In this document: piece after piece, positions 35,404 through 43,780 of the stretch | How positions within the stretch are numbered: position 1 is the first letter of the stretch | Layout: every line of letters begins with the position of its first letter | Assembly (NCBI GenBank): GCA_034414595.1 | Contig: DAOULY010000002.1 | Span: forward strand, 1-64,000 | DNA from: DAOULY01 sp034414595 | GTDB taxonomy: Bacteria > Chloroflexota > Dehalococcoidia > SZUA-161 > JAUWZY01 | Direction of reading: 5' to 3' | DNA: 64,000 bases | Translations under genes and position numbers: made by a program | The notes under the pieces: generated by a model | Told to the model about the DNA's origin: nothing | The model's database searches: none | Seen by the model: the letters and a program-made list of their open reading frames with translations, nothing else

Positions 35404-36429
35404 CTATCGGGGTAAAAGCTTCTCTGTTCTCTCAGGAGAGAAGGGATGTCCTTCTCGTTCAAAGTCAGGGAGGTAGTTTTCTGCTGCCCCCATTTCCTGT
35501 ACCCAGCCGTTTTCCAATCCCAGGTCAGATAGTAGCTGGAGGACCGTTTCATACTCATCCGGTGTAATCGTTCGGGAAAGTAAAGATATTCGTTGTGCCC
35601 TGTGCACCGGCATATACTGGGACATTATGCTGATTGTCACCTCGGGAGAAAGCTCACTGGCCAGCCATGCTAATGATTCCTCACTGCCCGCCAGACCGTT
35701 GGGCAAGATAAGATGGCGCACGATCAATCCCCTTTGCGCCAAGCCATATTCATCCACCACCAGGTCTCCAACCTGCCTGTACATCTCTCTGATGGCCAAG
35801 CGCGCCCGTGCCACATAATCCGGTGTACGCGAGAACTTCTTAGCCCATTTATCAGAGGCATATCTTAAATCGGACAGGTAGACGCTAATTATACCGTCAA
35901 GCTCTCTCAGAGAAGCAACAGAATCATAGCCACTCGTATTGTAGACCAGTGGCACTCGAAGCCCCATAGGCACTGCTTCCAGGACAGCACGGACCACCCG
36001 GGGGACAAAGTGGGAGGGCGAAACAAAATTTATATTGTGGCAGCCCAGATCATCCTGAAGGTAGAGCATCTTTTCAGCCAGGGTATGGCAGTCGGTCTCC
36101 TTTGATTTTTGCCTTCTCCAATTCTGGCTTATCTGGTGGTTCTGGCAATAAACACATCTCATATTACAATTGCCAAAGAATACTGTCCCCGACCCCCTGG
36201 TTCCCGAAATAGCCGGTTCCTCTCCCTGATGGGCACAGGCCGCCGGGACTATTGGCAGATGCCCTGAGTGACAAAACCCCAGTTTATTTGCCAGCCGGTT
36301 GACCCTACACTCTCTGGGGCAAATATCGCAGGAGGCCAGTCTGGCTTCAAGCGCCTGAGCGCGGCGCTCCAGTTCACCGGAGTGGTACAGGGCAATATAG
36401 CCTGGTTCTATAGATGTCACAAGAGCCAC
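35404..36429 (-). CDS. Radical SAM protein, PflA-like (COG1313 type)
   Basis: A 341-residue radical SAM protein. The cluster motif CNMRCVYC is near residue 93, preceded by a Cys-rich N-terminal section (CDICPRECRVNR and GFCHSGH), as in the COG1313 family of uncharacterised PflX/PflA-like proteins. GTVFFGN precedes the motif. Target is unknown; such proteins may activate glycyl radical enzymes, but none is seen nearby. The initiation codon is a GTG without a clear ribosome site. The gene is upstream of, and likely co-transcribed with, the flavoprotein. Confidence 0.8.
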   Translation of the reverse strand: MALVTSIEPGYIALYHSGELERRAQALEARLASCDICPRECRVNRLANKLGFCHSGHLPIVPAACAHQGEEPAISGTRGSGTVFFGNCNMRCVYCQNHQISQNWRRQKSKETDCHTLAEKMLYLQDDLGCHNINFVSPSHFVPRVVRAVLEAVPMGLRVPLVYNTSGYDSVASLRELDGIISVYLSDLRYASDKWAKKFSRTPDYVARARLAIREMYRQVGDLVVDEYGLAQRGLIVRHLILPNGLAGSEESLAWLASELSPEVTISIMSQYMPVHRAQRISLLSRTITPDEYETVLQLLSDLGLENGWVQEMGAAENYLPDFEREGHPFSPERTEKLLPR

Positions 36430-36501
36430 AGTAGAAATGATTCAGCAACTGACACTCTAAATAGCTGGTATAGCCGTGTCAAGTCCGCACTTTATTGGAC
36501 C

Positions 36502-37323
36502 TCAAGCCAAATTGGCAACCTTGCCATGAAACATCGAGCAGGTAAAGAAAGCGTAGTAATCCGGATGATTTAGGATGAACTCCGGTGACTCCGGCAGGCA
36601 AAGACGTTGATATTCCGCCCATTCCTCTGGCGTCAGCTCAGACTCCACCCCTGGCCAGCGCATCTCAAAGAGTGCCACCAGGGCGCAGCGAAGCTCATCA
36701 GTCAGCGGGGCATAAGCGTCGCCGACAAAGGTCCGGGCCGTGGCTTCCTCCAGGCCCGCATCATGGAACCAACCCAGAGCGCGCGAGAAGTGCAATTCGG
36801 GCCTTTTCCCCTTAGCGAAGGGAGCAAGCCCCGAAGAGGTCGCATTAAGGCGGGCCTCCAGCAGGGGATAGCCGGGAAGGAGCTTCTCAGAAGACCAGGC
36901 AAAGATGGCCACGCTGCCGCCAGGCTTCACCACCCGTGCAAGTTCCTTCAACGATGGCAGAGGTTCCAGAGTAGCAGAATATCCCACGCAACACGAACTC
37001 CATACCCAATCGAAGGTATCATCGTCGAAGGGAAGTTTGCTCACGTCCCCTTCTTGAAAGGATATCTGCCCCGACAAGCCGGATTTCTCCACAATTCCCT
37101 CTGCGTAAAGGAGAAACTCGGGGACTACATCAAGGCCGGTGACATGCCCGGTGGGTCCCACGGCCTCTGCCAGTAACAATGCCTGGAGACCAATTCCACA
37201 TCCTGCATCCAGTCCTCGACTACCCGAAGGTATTTTAAGTGCTTGGATAGCTGGACGAACGGTTGGCTCCATCAAAGGATTGGATACCACCATCATCTGT
37301 AGGTAGGTATTTGTGTCAGTCAT
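36502..37323 (-). CDS. Class I SAM-dependent methyltransferase
   Basis: A 273-residue methyltransferase. Motif I is GLDAGCGIGLQALLLAEAVG (residues 36-55), followed by VTGLDVVPEFL (motif II) and EGDVSKLPFDDDTFDWVWSS (motif III), then LARVVKPGGSVAIF. The C-terminal 100 residues, which set substrate specificity, resemble none I know. It overlaps the upstream TIGR04076 gene by 8 bases, so the two are translationally coupled. Confidence 0.8.
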   Translation of the reverse strand: MTDTNTYLQMMVVSNPLMEPTVRPAIQALKIPSGSRGLDAGCGIGLQALLLAEAVGPTGHVTGLDVVPEFLLYAEGIVEKSGLSGQISFQEGDVSKLPFDDDTFDWVWSSCCVGYSATLEPLPSLKELARVVKPGGSVAIFAWSSEKLLPGYPLLEARLNATSSGLAPFAKGKRPELHFSRALGWFHDAGLEEATARTFVGDAYAPLTDELRCALVALFEMRWPGVESELTPEEWAEYQRLCLPESPEFILNHPDYYAFFTCSMFHGKVANLA

Positions 37324-37642
37324 TTCCCATCCTCTCCACCTTAAAGATTACTGGCCTGAACCAATCGGTGCAACCGGTGATGAAAGTACCTGATTGCCTG
37401 ATCCCGGGCATATTGCCTCCCATCGCTGCAGTCAAAATGTCTTTGCGTATATCTGCCCAAGCTGAGGCACAGAAACCCTCGGGCACCACCGAGTAGTCTT
37501 CAATCACAATCTCCTGGCCGTCTCTGAAACACTCACAGAGACCAATACCTTTGTATTCATCGTCCAAATAATCATCAATCAAGTCCTGGTTTATGGTCTT
37601 CTTGAGCACAGTGACCTTGCATTTAGGCATCTCGTAAGACAT
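37316..37642 (-). CDS. TIGR04076-family small protein
   Basis: A 108-residue soluble protein with four conserved-looking Cys: CKVTV near the start, GLCECFRDGQEIVIED at 35-50, GFCASAWADI at about 57 and GCTDW near the end. This pattern corresponds to the TIGR04076 family of unknown function, often found in anaerobes. A strong AAGGAGG site precedes the ATG. It is coupled to a methyltransferase downstream. Confidence 0.7.
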   Translation of the reverse strand: MSYEMPKCKVTVLKKTINQDLIDDYLDDEYKGIGLCECFRDGQEIVIEDYSVVPEGFCASAWADIRKDILTAAMGGNMPGIRQSGTFITGCTDWFRPVIFKVERMGND

Positions 37643-37826
37643 TTCAGAACCTCCTTGTGTCTCGGACTTCTCTAACCTGCCTGAAGGCCGCCCAGCAATT
37701 AACTATACAGTATCCATCAAGTCCGTTGCAGCTCTGAAATTGCAGCAGATTGTGAATTCTGTCACCCTGAGCGATAGCGAAGGTGGCAGGGGCAGAATGA
37801 CAGGAGGAGTTGCCAAACAACCGCAT

Positions 37827-37902
37827 CGCCTCCCCACCAAGATCACCTCCTCCTCCAGGGCTGCAATTGCATTCCGCCCGGGCATATATCCAGCTACTGC
37901 TA
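37827..37902 (-). repeat. Interspersed repeat family 1, copy 2
   Basis: On the minus strand: AGCAGTAGCTGGATATATGC, then a CCGGGCGGAATGCAATTGCA core, then CTGGAGGAGGAGGTGAT and GGTGGGGAGG. It matches copies at 32323, 54028 and 62221. Confidence 0.6.
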
Positions 37903-37907
37903 ATTTG

Positions 37908-37950
37908 GGTGGTGGGTTTCACTACGCTCCACCCACCCTACTTCTTGCTG
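37908..37950. repeat. Interspersed palindromic repeat family 2, copy 1
   Basis: GGTGGGTTTCACTACGCTCC followed by ACCCACCCTACTTCTTG. GGTGGG and CCCACC arms can pair. The same 37 or so bases recur at 39522, and in inverted, diverged form at 62569. Confidence 0.7.
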
Positions 37951-38196
37951 GTCAGGTTTCCTCCGGCTATGGTGACAGTAATGCCGGAGGCGAAGACGAG
38001 TCTTGCGGATATTAATGCGCTTCATTTTTTACTTCTGCTCCTCTTTTTCCCACCGGTTCTTCACCTAATTGTCACCATTTGTTCACCATAGTTCACCATC
38101 GATGGCACCGCTGTCACCAATATCTTCACCCTTTCGTGGTAATTTGTAGATGGTTTTACAGGAGCCGGACTTGAGTAATTTTTTGGTTCGTGAGAG

Positions 38197-39378
38197 GTGA
38201 AGAGGAAGCTACTGGCGCTCTGTCTGGTGCTGACGATCAGCTTTGGAGCACTCGGTGTTGGCTTTGCCCTGTGGTCTGACACCCTGACCATTAATAGCAT
38301 TGTGTACACCGGTGAGTTAAATGTGGAGTGGAGCGTCGGCACGTCGTATGATTCCGAGCCGCCGGATAAGGACGTCAGCAGCATCAGCTGCTGGGTCGAC
38401 AGTAGCGATCCCAACATCCTGCATGTGGAGTTGACCGACGCCTACCCGTGCATCGACTACTATCAGGATGTGGATATTCATAACCTCGGGAGCGTACCGG
38501 TGATCCTCACCGGAATCACGTTCAATGCGCCTCCTGGAGTCTTGGTAGAAATGCTCTGGGATGATAACCCCGCAACCACCGACATCTACGAGGGAACGCA
38601 ACTGCACACAGGCGAAATCGCTGTGGGCACAATACATGTACACCTGGACAATACTGTGTCCAACATAGCGCAGACCTTCACCTTCGACGGGACTGTGACT
38701 GCGGTGCAGTATAACGAGTATGCTGGTGTTCCTGGTATGCCCGGTAGCCAAAACCTTGTCCTCTATCTGCCAATGAACGAAGGCAGTGGCACGACCGCCC
38801 ATGACCTGTCAGGCTATGCGAACGATGGCACAATTCACGGTGCGACTTGGGTGGTAGAGAACGGTCACAATGTCCTGACATTTGATGGCGATGATTATGT
38901 TGTGGTTACCAGTGATCCCAGTCTGGATATTACTGGAGATCTAACGGTAGAGTTCTGGTCCAAATATGTGGCTGGTGCCAGTGATAACTACAGGGTAATC
39001 AGTAAACCAATGGACTCTGGCGACTCTAGTTGGGGTATTGTGTTATACCACGGCGATGGTGGTTCCATGACTTGGTACTACAACAATAAGTACGCCAGGG
39101 ACAGTGTTACACCCACTGCAGGCGTATGGCACCACTTCGTTGGTGTCTTCGATAGTGCTGCTGGTCAGCTAAGGATTTACCAGGATGGCAGTCTGGTGGC
39201 TACGAAGACGGGTGTATCTGCCCAGGCTACCAATGATGGGAACTTGTATATCGGATGGGGGAGACTGGGTTCTTACTATTATGTTGGTTCAATAGCCGGA
39301 ATTAGGATGTACAACCAGGCGTTGAGTGCCGGGGATATAATGGCACACTATTCGGCAGAGGCGAGCCAATATCCTTGA
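38197..39378 (+). CDS. Secreted LamG-domain protein with SipW-type signal peptide
   Basis: A 393-residue protein starting at GTG. The signal KRKLLALCLVLTISFGALGV followed by ALWSDTLTINSIVYTGELNV is the pattern of TasA/camelysin-like proteins processed by SipW-type signal peptidase. Residues 30-175 are beta-rich, as in that family, and 185-390 are a LamG/concanavalin A-like domain (YLPMNEGSGTTAHDLSGYAN, FDGDDYVV, TVEFWSKY, GVWHHFVGVFD). A cell-surface matrix or sugar-binding role is likely. No sipW gene is in the window. It is flanked by repeats and stands alone. Confidence 0.75.
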   Translation: MKRKLLALCLVLTISFGALGVGFALWSDTLTINSIVYTGELNVEWSVGTSYDSEPPDKDVSSISCWVDSSDPNILHVELTDAYPCIDYYQDVDIHNLGSVPVILTGITFNAPPGVLVEMLWDDNPATTDIYEGTQLHTGEIAVGTIHVHLDNTVSNIAQTFTFDGTVTAVQYNEYAGVPGMPGSQNLVLYLPMNEGSGTTAHDLSGYANDGTIHGATWVVENGHNVLTFDGDDYVVVTSDPSLDITGDLTVEFWSKYVAGASDNYRVISKPMDSGDSSWGIVLYHGDGGSMTWYYNNKYARDSVTPTAGVWHHFVGVFDSAAGQLRIYQDGSLVATKTGVSAQATNDGNLYIGWGRLGSYYYVGSIAGIRMYNQALSAGDIMAHYSAEASQYP

Positions 39379-39521
39379 TTCCGTTTGATATTCCCTCTTT
39401 TATTTAGGATTTCTCATTTCAACTCTTGATAGGGTCGTGACCAAGCATTATCGCTGTGGCGACCTATTAAGATGCTTTGTCCCACCGTTGTTAGTCCTCT
39501 TGAGGACGCTGCGGACTGACC

Positions 39522-39560
39522 GTGGTGGGTTTCACTACGCTCCACCCACCCTACTTCTTG
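39522..39560. repeat. Interspersed palindromic repeat family 2, copy 2
   Basis: Almost identical to 37908-37950. Its last ten bases form the end of the adjacent nucleoside hydrolase gene: the codons for the final two Lys and the TAG stop lie inside the repeat. Confidence 0.7.
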
Positions 39561-40417
39561 GTGATAGCAGAGAGAAGGAAGTCTTTAAACCGCGGAACAT
39601 CTACGTCCACGCAGACGTCGATGGCTTGACCCTCCCCGCCGGGCACCGTACGCCCTTCGGCGGTAGTGGTGATATTCATCTTCTCCGTCCTGACGAAGCT
39701 CTTGTCGATGGCCACGGCCACAGCCAGAGGGTCGTGCATCGGCGTTTTGTCCATCGCCTTGTATTTGAGATAGCGCTCAACTTGATCCGACACCAGCTCG
39801 GCTACGGGGCCTCCAGAATCTCTGATCCTCTGAATCTCCTCCCTGCCCAGGAGCACCTTCTTGGTCACATTGAGCCCGACCATGGTGATGGGCATGCCTG
39901 AGGTTAAGACGACATTTGCGGCTTCAGGATCACTCATGACATTATACTCCTCGTGCGGCGACGAGATGGAGCCGCCCATGAGCACCAGCTCCTTTACACA
40001 GTCAACTAACGTCGGCTCTCGTTTTATAGCTTGGGCCACATTGGTCAGCGGGCCTATAGCCACCGGCTTGATCTCACCTTTGCCATCCCTGAGCTTGGAA
40101 ACTATGAGGTCAACGGCATCGCCGGGAAATGGCTTGAGCTGCTCATCTTCTGGGGACAGTATCCCCTCCCCCTCGTACCCCGCCCACCGGAACTCCTTGC
40201 CCATAGTTAGGGGCTCTCTGCTACCCGCAGCTACAGGAACGTGGCCAGAGCGACAGAGTTGCAGCACCTTGAGCGCGACCCGGGTCCTGATGTCAACGTC
40301 GCCGGAGACAGTGGTGACCCCTTCCAGCTTTATCGCCTCTGATTTAAGGCACAGCACTAACGCCAGTAAGTCATCGACATTGGTGCCTATATCTGTGTCC
40401 AGAAACAGCCTTGACAT
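39551..40417 (-). CDS. Inosine/uridine-preferring nucleoside hydrolase family protein
   Basis: A 288-residue protein. The Ca-binding signature is LFLDTDIGTNVDDLLALVLC at the N-terminus (Asp residues 8, 10, 15, 16), followed by VAAGSREPL, GPLTNVAQAI and VLMGGS. The family hydrolyses the N-glycosidic bond of ribonucleosides. ATG 40417 is selected since it directly precedes the signature; the frame is open upstream without other support. The C-terminus is encoded by a repeat copy. A fragment of a closely related gene end is at 62310-62399. Confidence 0.87.
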   Translation of the reverse strand: MSRLFLDTDIGTNVDDLLALVLCLKSEAIKLEGVTTVSGDVDIRTRVALKVLQLCRSGHVPVAAGSREPLTMGKEFRWAGYEGEGILSPEDEQLKPFPGDAVDLIVSKLRDGKGEIKPVAIGPLTNVAQAIKREPTLVDCVKELVLMGGSISSPHEEYNVMSDPEAANVVLTSGMPITMVGLNVTKKVLLGREEIQRIRDSGGPVAELVSDQVERYLKYKAMDKTPMHDPLAVAVAIDKSFVRTEKMNITTTAEGRTVPGGEGQAIDVCVDVDVPRFKDFLLSAITKK

Positions 40418-40540
40418 TTGTTCATCCCAATTATAGCACTGGGTATAAGGGCTTTGGGGCAGGTTGTCCCTGCTGCTGCCCTGTTTTATGCTCGGATGGG
40501 CGCAGGGAAAAATCAAGGGGCTCACGAGACTATAGAAGTT

Positions 40541-40785
40541 ATGAATGTGAAAACGGCGATATTATACAGCGAGCAGATGAAGAGCGACGATTTCGGCCCC
40601 GGGCATCCCTTCGGGAGGATCGGTATGCCAATTTCATGAAGTTGTTTGGGGAAAAGATAGGCCGGCACCAAGATTTCCAGGTAGTGCCAGCCTTTGCGAT
40701 GCCGATATCGAGATGGAAGAGCCTTTCCTGATACTCGCTGAAGAGCGATTTCAGGCTGGAGGAAATCGAGGGAATCTCAGGGGTC
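40541..40785 (+). pseudogene. Decayed histone-deacetylase/AcuC-like gene fragment
   Basis: Frame 1 encodes KTAILYSEQMKSDDFGPGHP then FG; after a one-base shift the next frame encodes DRYANFMKLFGEKIGRHQDF and QVVPAFAMP; a third shift continues ADIEMEEPFLILAEERF. FGPGHPF...RYANFMKLF is the N-terminal signature of bacterial deacetylase/AcuC-like proteins (300-400 residues). Only about 80 codons remain, with at least two frameshifts. The rest of the 40418-40818 gap shows nothing else. Confidence 0.6.
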
Positions 40786-40818
40786 ACTGGAGGTGCTCCG
40801 GCTGAGGTCTAGGGTGGG

Positions 40819-41556
40819 CTACTCGAAGAGCTTGATTAGCAGATACATTAAGCCAGCGCCAACCAAGACAAAGGTCACGTTCTGCAGCACATCCTTTTCA
40901 TGCGTCTCCGGGAGCAGGTCCGAGGCGGCGATGTAGAGAAATGAGCCTCCGGCGATGGCGAGCATGGCCCCCATCGCCGATTCAGACAGGCCGCTGAGCG
41001 GCCCCAGGGCAATGGCCGCGCCCACTGGAGTGGCCAGGGCCACGGCCACGGACAGGAGCAACGCTGTCCTTCTCTTCATTGAACGCAGGAGAAGGGCAGC
41101 GCTGGTGATGCCCTCGGGGAGCTCATGAAGAATGACTCCCAGAGCAGCCAGCAGCCCCAGTTCCGTGCTGACTTCAAATCCAACGGTGATGACAAAGCCG
41201 TCGATCAGGGAGTGGAGGAAAAGCCCGGAGAAGATAACCGGCCCTTTGGAATGTCGCTCTACCGGGCATTGCTCGGTGAAATGGATGGCGGCGCCGGAGT
41301 GAAACACAACGGCCGCCTCAAGGAGATAGAAGGCAATGAAGGTGGCCAGCACCACCAGCATGGCATTGCTGGCTGGCTCCCAATGCTCCACGGCTTCGGG
41401 AAGGAGTTCTGCCAGCGCTATAGCGATCAGTGCCCCGGCGGCGAAGGAGTTGACATAGTGAGAATACCTGACGGCAAAATCCTGCTTCCAGCGGACTGCT
41501 GAAATACCAACCAAAGTAGCCGCGCCGGCAATTGCAGCATATAACAGAGCGCTCAT
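40819..41556 (-). CDS. ZIP-family metal transporter
   Basis: A 245-residue membrane protein with about eight hydrophobic helices. The ZIP metal-site motifs are present: HSLIDGFVI (helix 4) and LHELPEGITSAALLL (helix 5). ZIP proteins import Zn, Fe or Mn. The loop after helix 3 has extra His and Glu residues. It is followed (minus strand order) by nothing close and preceded by a His-rich membrane protein gene; a CDF exporter is divergently encoded at 42811. Confidence 0.87.
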   Translation of the reverse strand: MSALLYAAIAGAATLVGISAVRWKQDFAVRYSHYVNSFAAGALIAIALAELLPEAVEHWEPASNAMLVVLATFIAFYLLEAAVVFHSGAAIHFTEQCPVERHSKGPVIFSGLFLHSLIDGFVITVGFEVSTELGLLAALGVILHELPEGITSAALLLRSMKRRTALLLSVAVALATPVGAAIALGPLSGLSESAMGAMLAIAGGSFLYIAASDLLPETHEKDVLQNVTFVLVGAGLMYLLIKLFE

Positions 41557-41674
41557 CTTTCAGTCGCCCCGGATGGAAACTTATATGCCCGCCACATTTG
41601 TCCTAATCCCATTAATGCCACGCTTTTTACAGCCCCCAATAATAGCCAATTCATGCCACTAATTGCATTTATCT

Positions 41675-42343
41675 TTAATCCGAATGAGAAGGGAAGCTGT
41701 GCTGATGGTCCTCGGGCCACTTGCGAAATAGGAGGGGGAAGACTATATCGCTGACGCAGCAGGGGAGCCACACCGCTAAGAATAGCACGATGAATACCAG
41801 CGGCAGCAATGGGAGCCAATCAGCAACGCCAAACGCCGTTAGGTAGAAAAGAGAGGCCCAGGTGCTCACCAGCACATGCCCGGCATGTGGGAAATAGGTT
41901 GCCGGACGCAGCAAGCCGACAGCGACGCCGGCGAAGGCCGCCGGGATCACGAGCAAGGGATGCTCGATGAAGCACAGGTGGAAGCTTATGGTGGCACCAA
42001 GTAGCTCTCCGCCGAGGTAGGGAAATATGATGTCGCTTATGGAGCAGATGCCAACTGAGCCCAGGAAACCGATCCCCACTGCAGCCCAGATGCCACCCCC
42101 GTAGCGACGGTATAGAGCTGTGGTCACCATAGCACTCAATACGACGTGGACCGGGTGTAACACATGAAATACAGTGTGCTGAATGTCGTGGGGGACGTCA
42201 GTGAGAATGACGAGAACTATAATGGCGATGCCGGTGAGGGCCCCGAAAGCGGTGAAAGGGGCATGAGCCTTGAGTTCTCTTGCAATATTTGCCAGACGGC
42301 CAGCACCGCTTGCCTCAGTGCTGTGGTTCAAGCTCGATTTCAT
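41675..42343 (-). CDS. His-rich polytopic membrane protein of unknown function
   Basis: A 222-residue protein with about six hydrophobic helices (IAIIVLVILTDV; AAVGIGFLGSVGICSISDII; LLPLVFIVLFLAVWLPCCVS). His residues cluster at helix ends: DVPHDIQHTVFHVLHPVHVV, and WPEDHQHSFPSHSD at the C-terminus, with a Cys pair in WLPCCVSD. It lies 118 bases upstream of the ZIP gene, same strand, which suggests a role with metal ions. No family recognised. Confidence 0.6.
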   Translation of the reverse strand: MKSSLNHSTEASGAGRLANIARELKAHAPFTAFGALTGIAIIVLVILTDVPHDIQHTVFHVLHPVHVVLSAMVTTALYRRYGGGIWAAVGIGFLGSVGICSISDIIFPYLGGELLGATISFHLCFIEHPLLVIPAAFAGVAVGLLRPATYFPHAGHVLVSTWASLFYLTAFGVADWLPLLPLVFIVLFLAVWLPCCVSDIVFPLLFRKWPEDHQHSFPSHSD

Positions 42344-42452
42344 TTTGAGCGTAGCTCAGGATAATTATAATCTCTGCCCTCGAAATAGCAAAGGCCTGAT
42401 ACTAAAGGGACGACCTGTTACTCTGATAGACCCTGCTCAGCGAGCAGGTGCC

Positions 42453-42674
42453 TCAGTGGTAGCTTTCCTTTATAGGGAAGTGCAAGGTCTTGGTTAACTC
42501 CCTCCTAAAATCAGGCTCTGGAGTCAATTCTGTGTAGTCCACCTGTCCTGCCATCTTGTGGGCCTTTCTCCTCTTGTCCACATTGAGAAGGGCTATATGT
42601 GCTCCATCACCAGCTGCGTTGCCCGCGGAGTAGATGTTCTCCGGCGCACAGTCGGGCAAACGCTCATTAATAGT
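42453..42674 (-). pseudogene. Remnant C-terminus of a RACo/RamA-like ferredoxin-ASKHA protein (DUF4445)
   Basis: The minus strand encodes ERLPDCAPENIYSAGNAAGD then GAHIALLN, KRRKAH, QVDYTEL, PDFRREL and LHFP before a stop. This is the characteristic end of corrinoid-protein reductive activators (GNAAGxGAxxALL...VEYxEL...PxFxxxF...MYFP). Only about 70 codons remain of a protein normally 500-600 residues long, so it is a truncated leftover. The other parts of the 42344-42810 gap contain no gene. Confidence 0.65.
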
Positions 42675-42810
42675 CTAATTTCAGACTTACTTCATTGTCA
42701 AGCACTCTTGTTTTTCTGAGACCAAAGTTACATACTAACCTTATCTCAAAGTTCATACTGGTGTAGAACAAGAGAGCGTATTGCCAAGCCCGTTTGGAGG
42801 CACAAGGCGG

Positions 42811-43776
42811 ATGAACGAGCCCGAACATGGGATGAGAGAAAAGCACGGGGCGCATGGTGCTCATGATATCAGGGCGCTCAGTCGCAAAGTGCTTCTCATC
42901 GCCCTGATCATTGTCGGTGCATTCTTTGTCATCGAGCTAATCGGCGGCATCCTGACCAACAGCCTGGCCTTGATCTCCGATGCTGGGCACCTGCTCACCG
43001 ATGTCGGGGGACTGGGACTGGCACTATTCGCCTTCTGGTTTGCCGCCCGTCCTGCTTCAGCGCAGAGGAGCTACGGATACTACCGCATCGAGATCCTGGC
43101 TGCCATGGTCAACGGGCTGACGTTGTGGGGCATTTCTGCCTATATTTTCTATGAGGCATACCACCGATTCTTCTCTCCGCCCGAAGTAAATAGTCTGCCC
43201 ATGCTCATAATCGCTTCGGTGGGGCTCATAGCGCAGATTTCAGCTTCGCTGGCGCTGAAGCGGGGCGCTGGAGAGAGCCTCAATGTCAAAGGCGCCTACA
43301 TGCATGTTCTCACCGATGCTTTGCAATCGGTGGGGGTGATCATCGCCGGACTGGTTATGGTGTTCACCAAATTTTACCTGGCGGACCCGATTATCAGCGT
43401 GATCATTGGCGTGCTCATCGTCTACGGCGGGGGCCGCATTGTCCTCGAAACTGTTCATATTCTTCTTGAAGGCACGCCAAAAGGGATCGACCTGAGGCAA
43501 CTGCAGAGGGCCATGGCCGAGGTCGACGGTGTTTGCGGAGTTCACGATATCCATGCCTGGGTTCTGACCTCGGGCTATAATGCCCTGAGTGCCCATGTCG
43601 TCTACAATGAAGGCCTGGACGCCGAGGGTATAGACCGCGTCGGTCATCGGCTCAGAGATACGGTTATGACCAAGTTCCCGGTGCATCATGTCACCATCCA
43701 GCTCGAGGACAGCGACGGTGAGTGCTGTGAGACCTGCTGCCTGAGCTGGCTGCCAGAACAGGATAAGTCTGAATGA
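42811..43776 (+). CDS. Cation diffusion facilitator (CzcD/ZitB-like) zinc exporter
   Basis: A 321-residue CDF transporter. A His-rich N-terminus (EKHGAHGAHD) precedes six helices. The transport-site HxxxD pairs are seen in SDAGHLLTDVGGLGLALFAF (helix 2) and HVLTDALQSVGVIIAGLV (helix 5), a His/Asp set typical of Zn and Cd export with proton antiport. The C-terminal cytosolic domain has DIHAWVLTSGYNALSAHVVY and ends with Cys-rich ECCETCCLSW. ATG 42811 is preferred to an in-frame TTG at 42781. It sits next to the ZIP importer region, in opposite orientation. Confidence 0.9.
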   Translation: MNEPEHGMREKHGAHGAHDIRALSRKVLLIALIIVGAFFVIELIGGILTNSLALISDAGHLLTDVGGLGLALFAFWFAARPASAQRSYGYYRIEILAAMVNGLTLWGISAYIFYEAYHRFFSPPEVNSLPMLIIASVGLIAQISASLALKRGAGESLNVKGAYMHVLTDALQSVGVIIAGLVMVFTKFYLADPIISVIIGVLIVYGGGRIVLETVHILLEGTPKGIDLRQLQRAMAEVDGVCGVHDIHAWVLTSGYNALSAHVVYNEGLDAEGIDRVGHRLRDTVMTKFPVHHVTIQLEDSDGECCETCCLSWLPEQDKSE

Positions 43777-43780
43777 TGCC

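Larger units (their letters stand above)
37643..38196. other. Gene-free stretch with two repeat families
   Basis: Apart from the two repeats listed separately (37827-37902 and 37908-37950), there is a CACCCTGAGCGATAGCGAAG stretch at about 37764 that looks like another short dispersed repeat. No convincing reading frame is seen on either strand. Confidence 0.5.
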
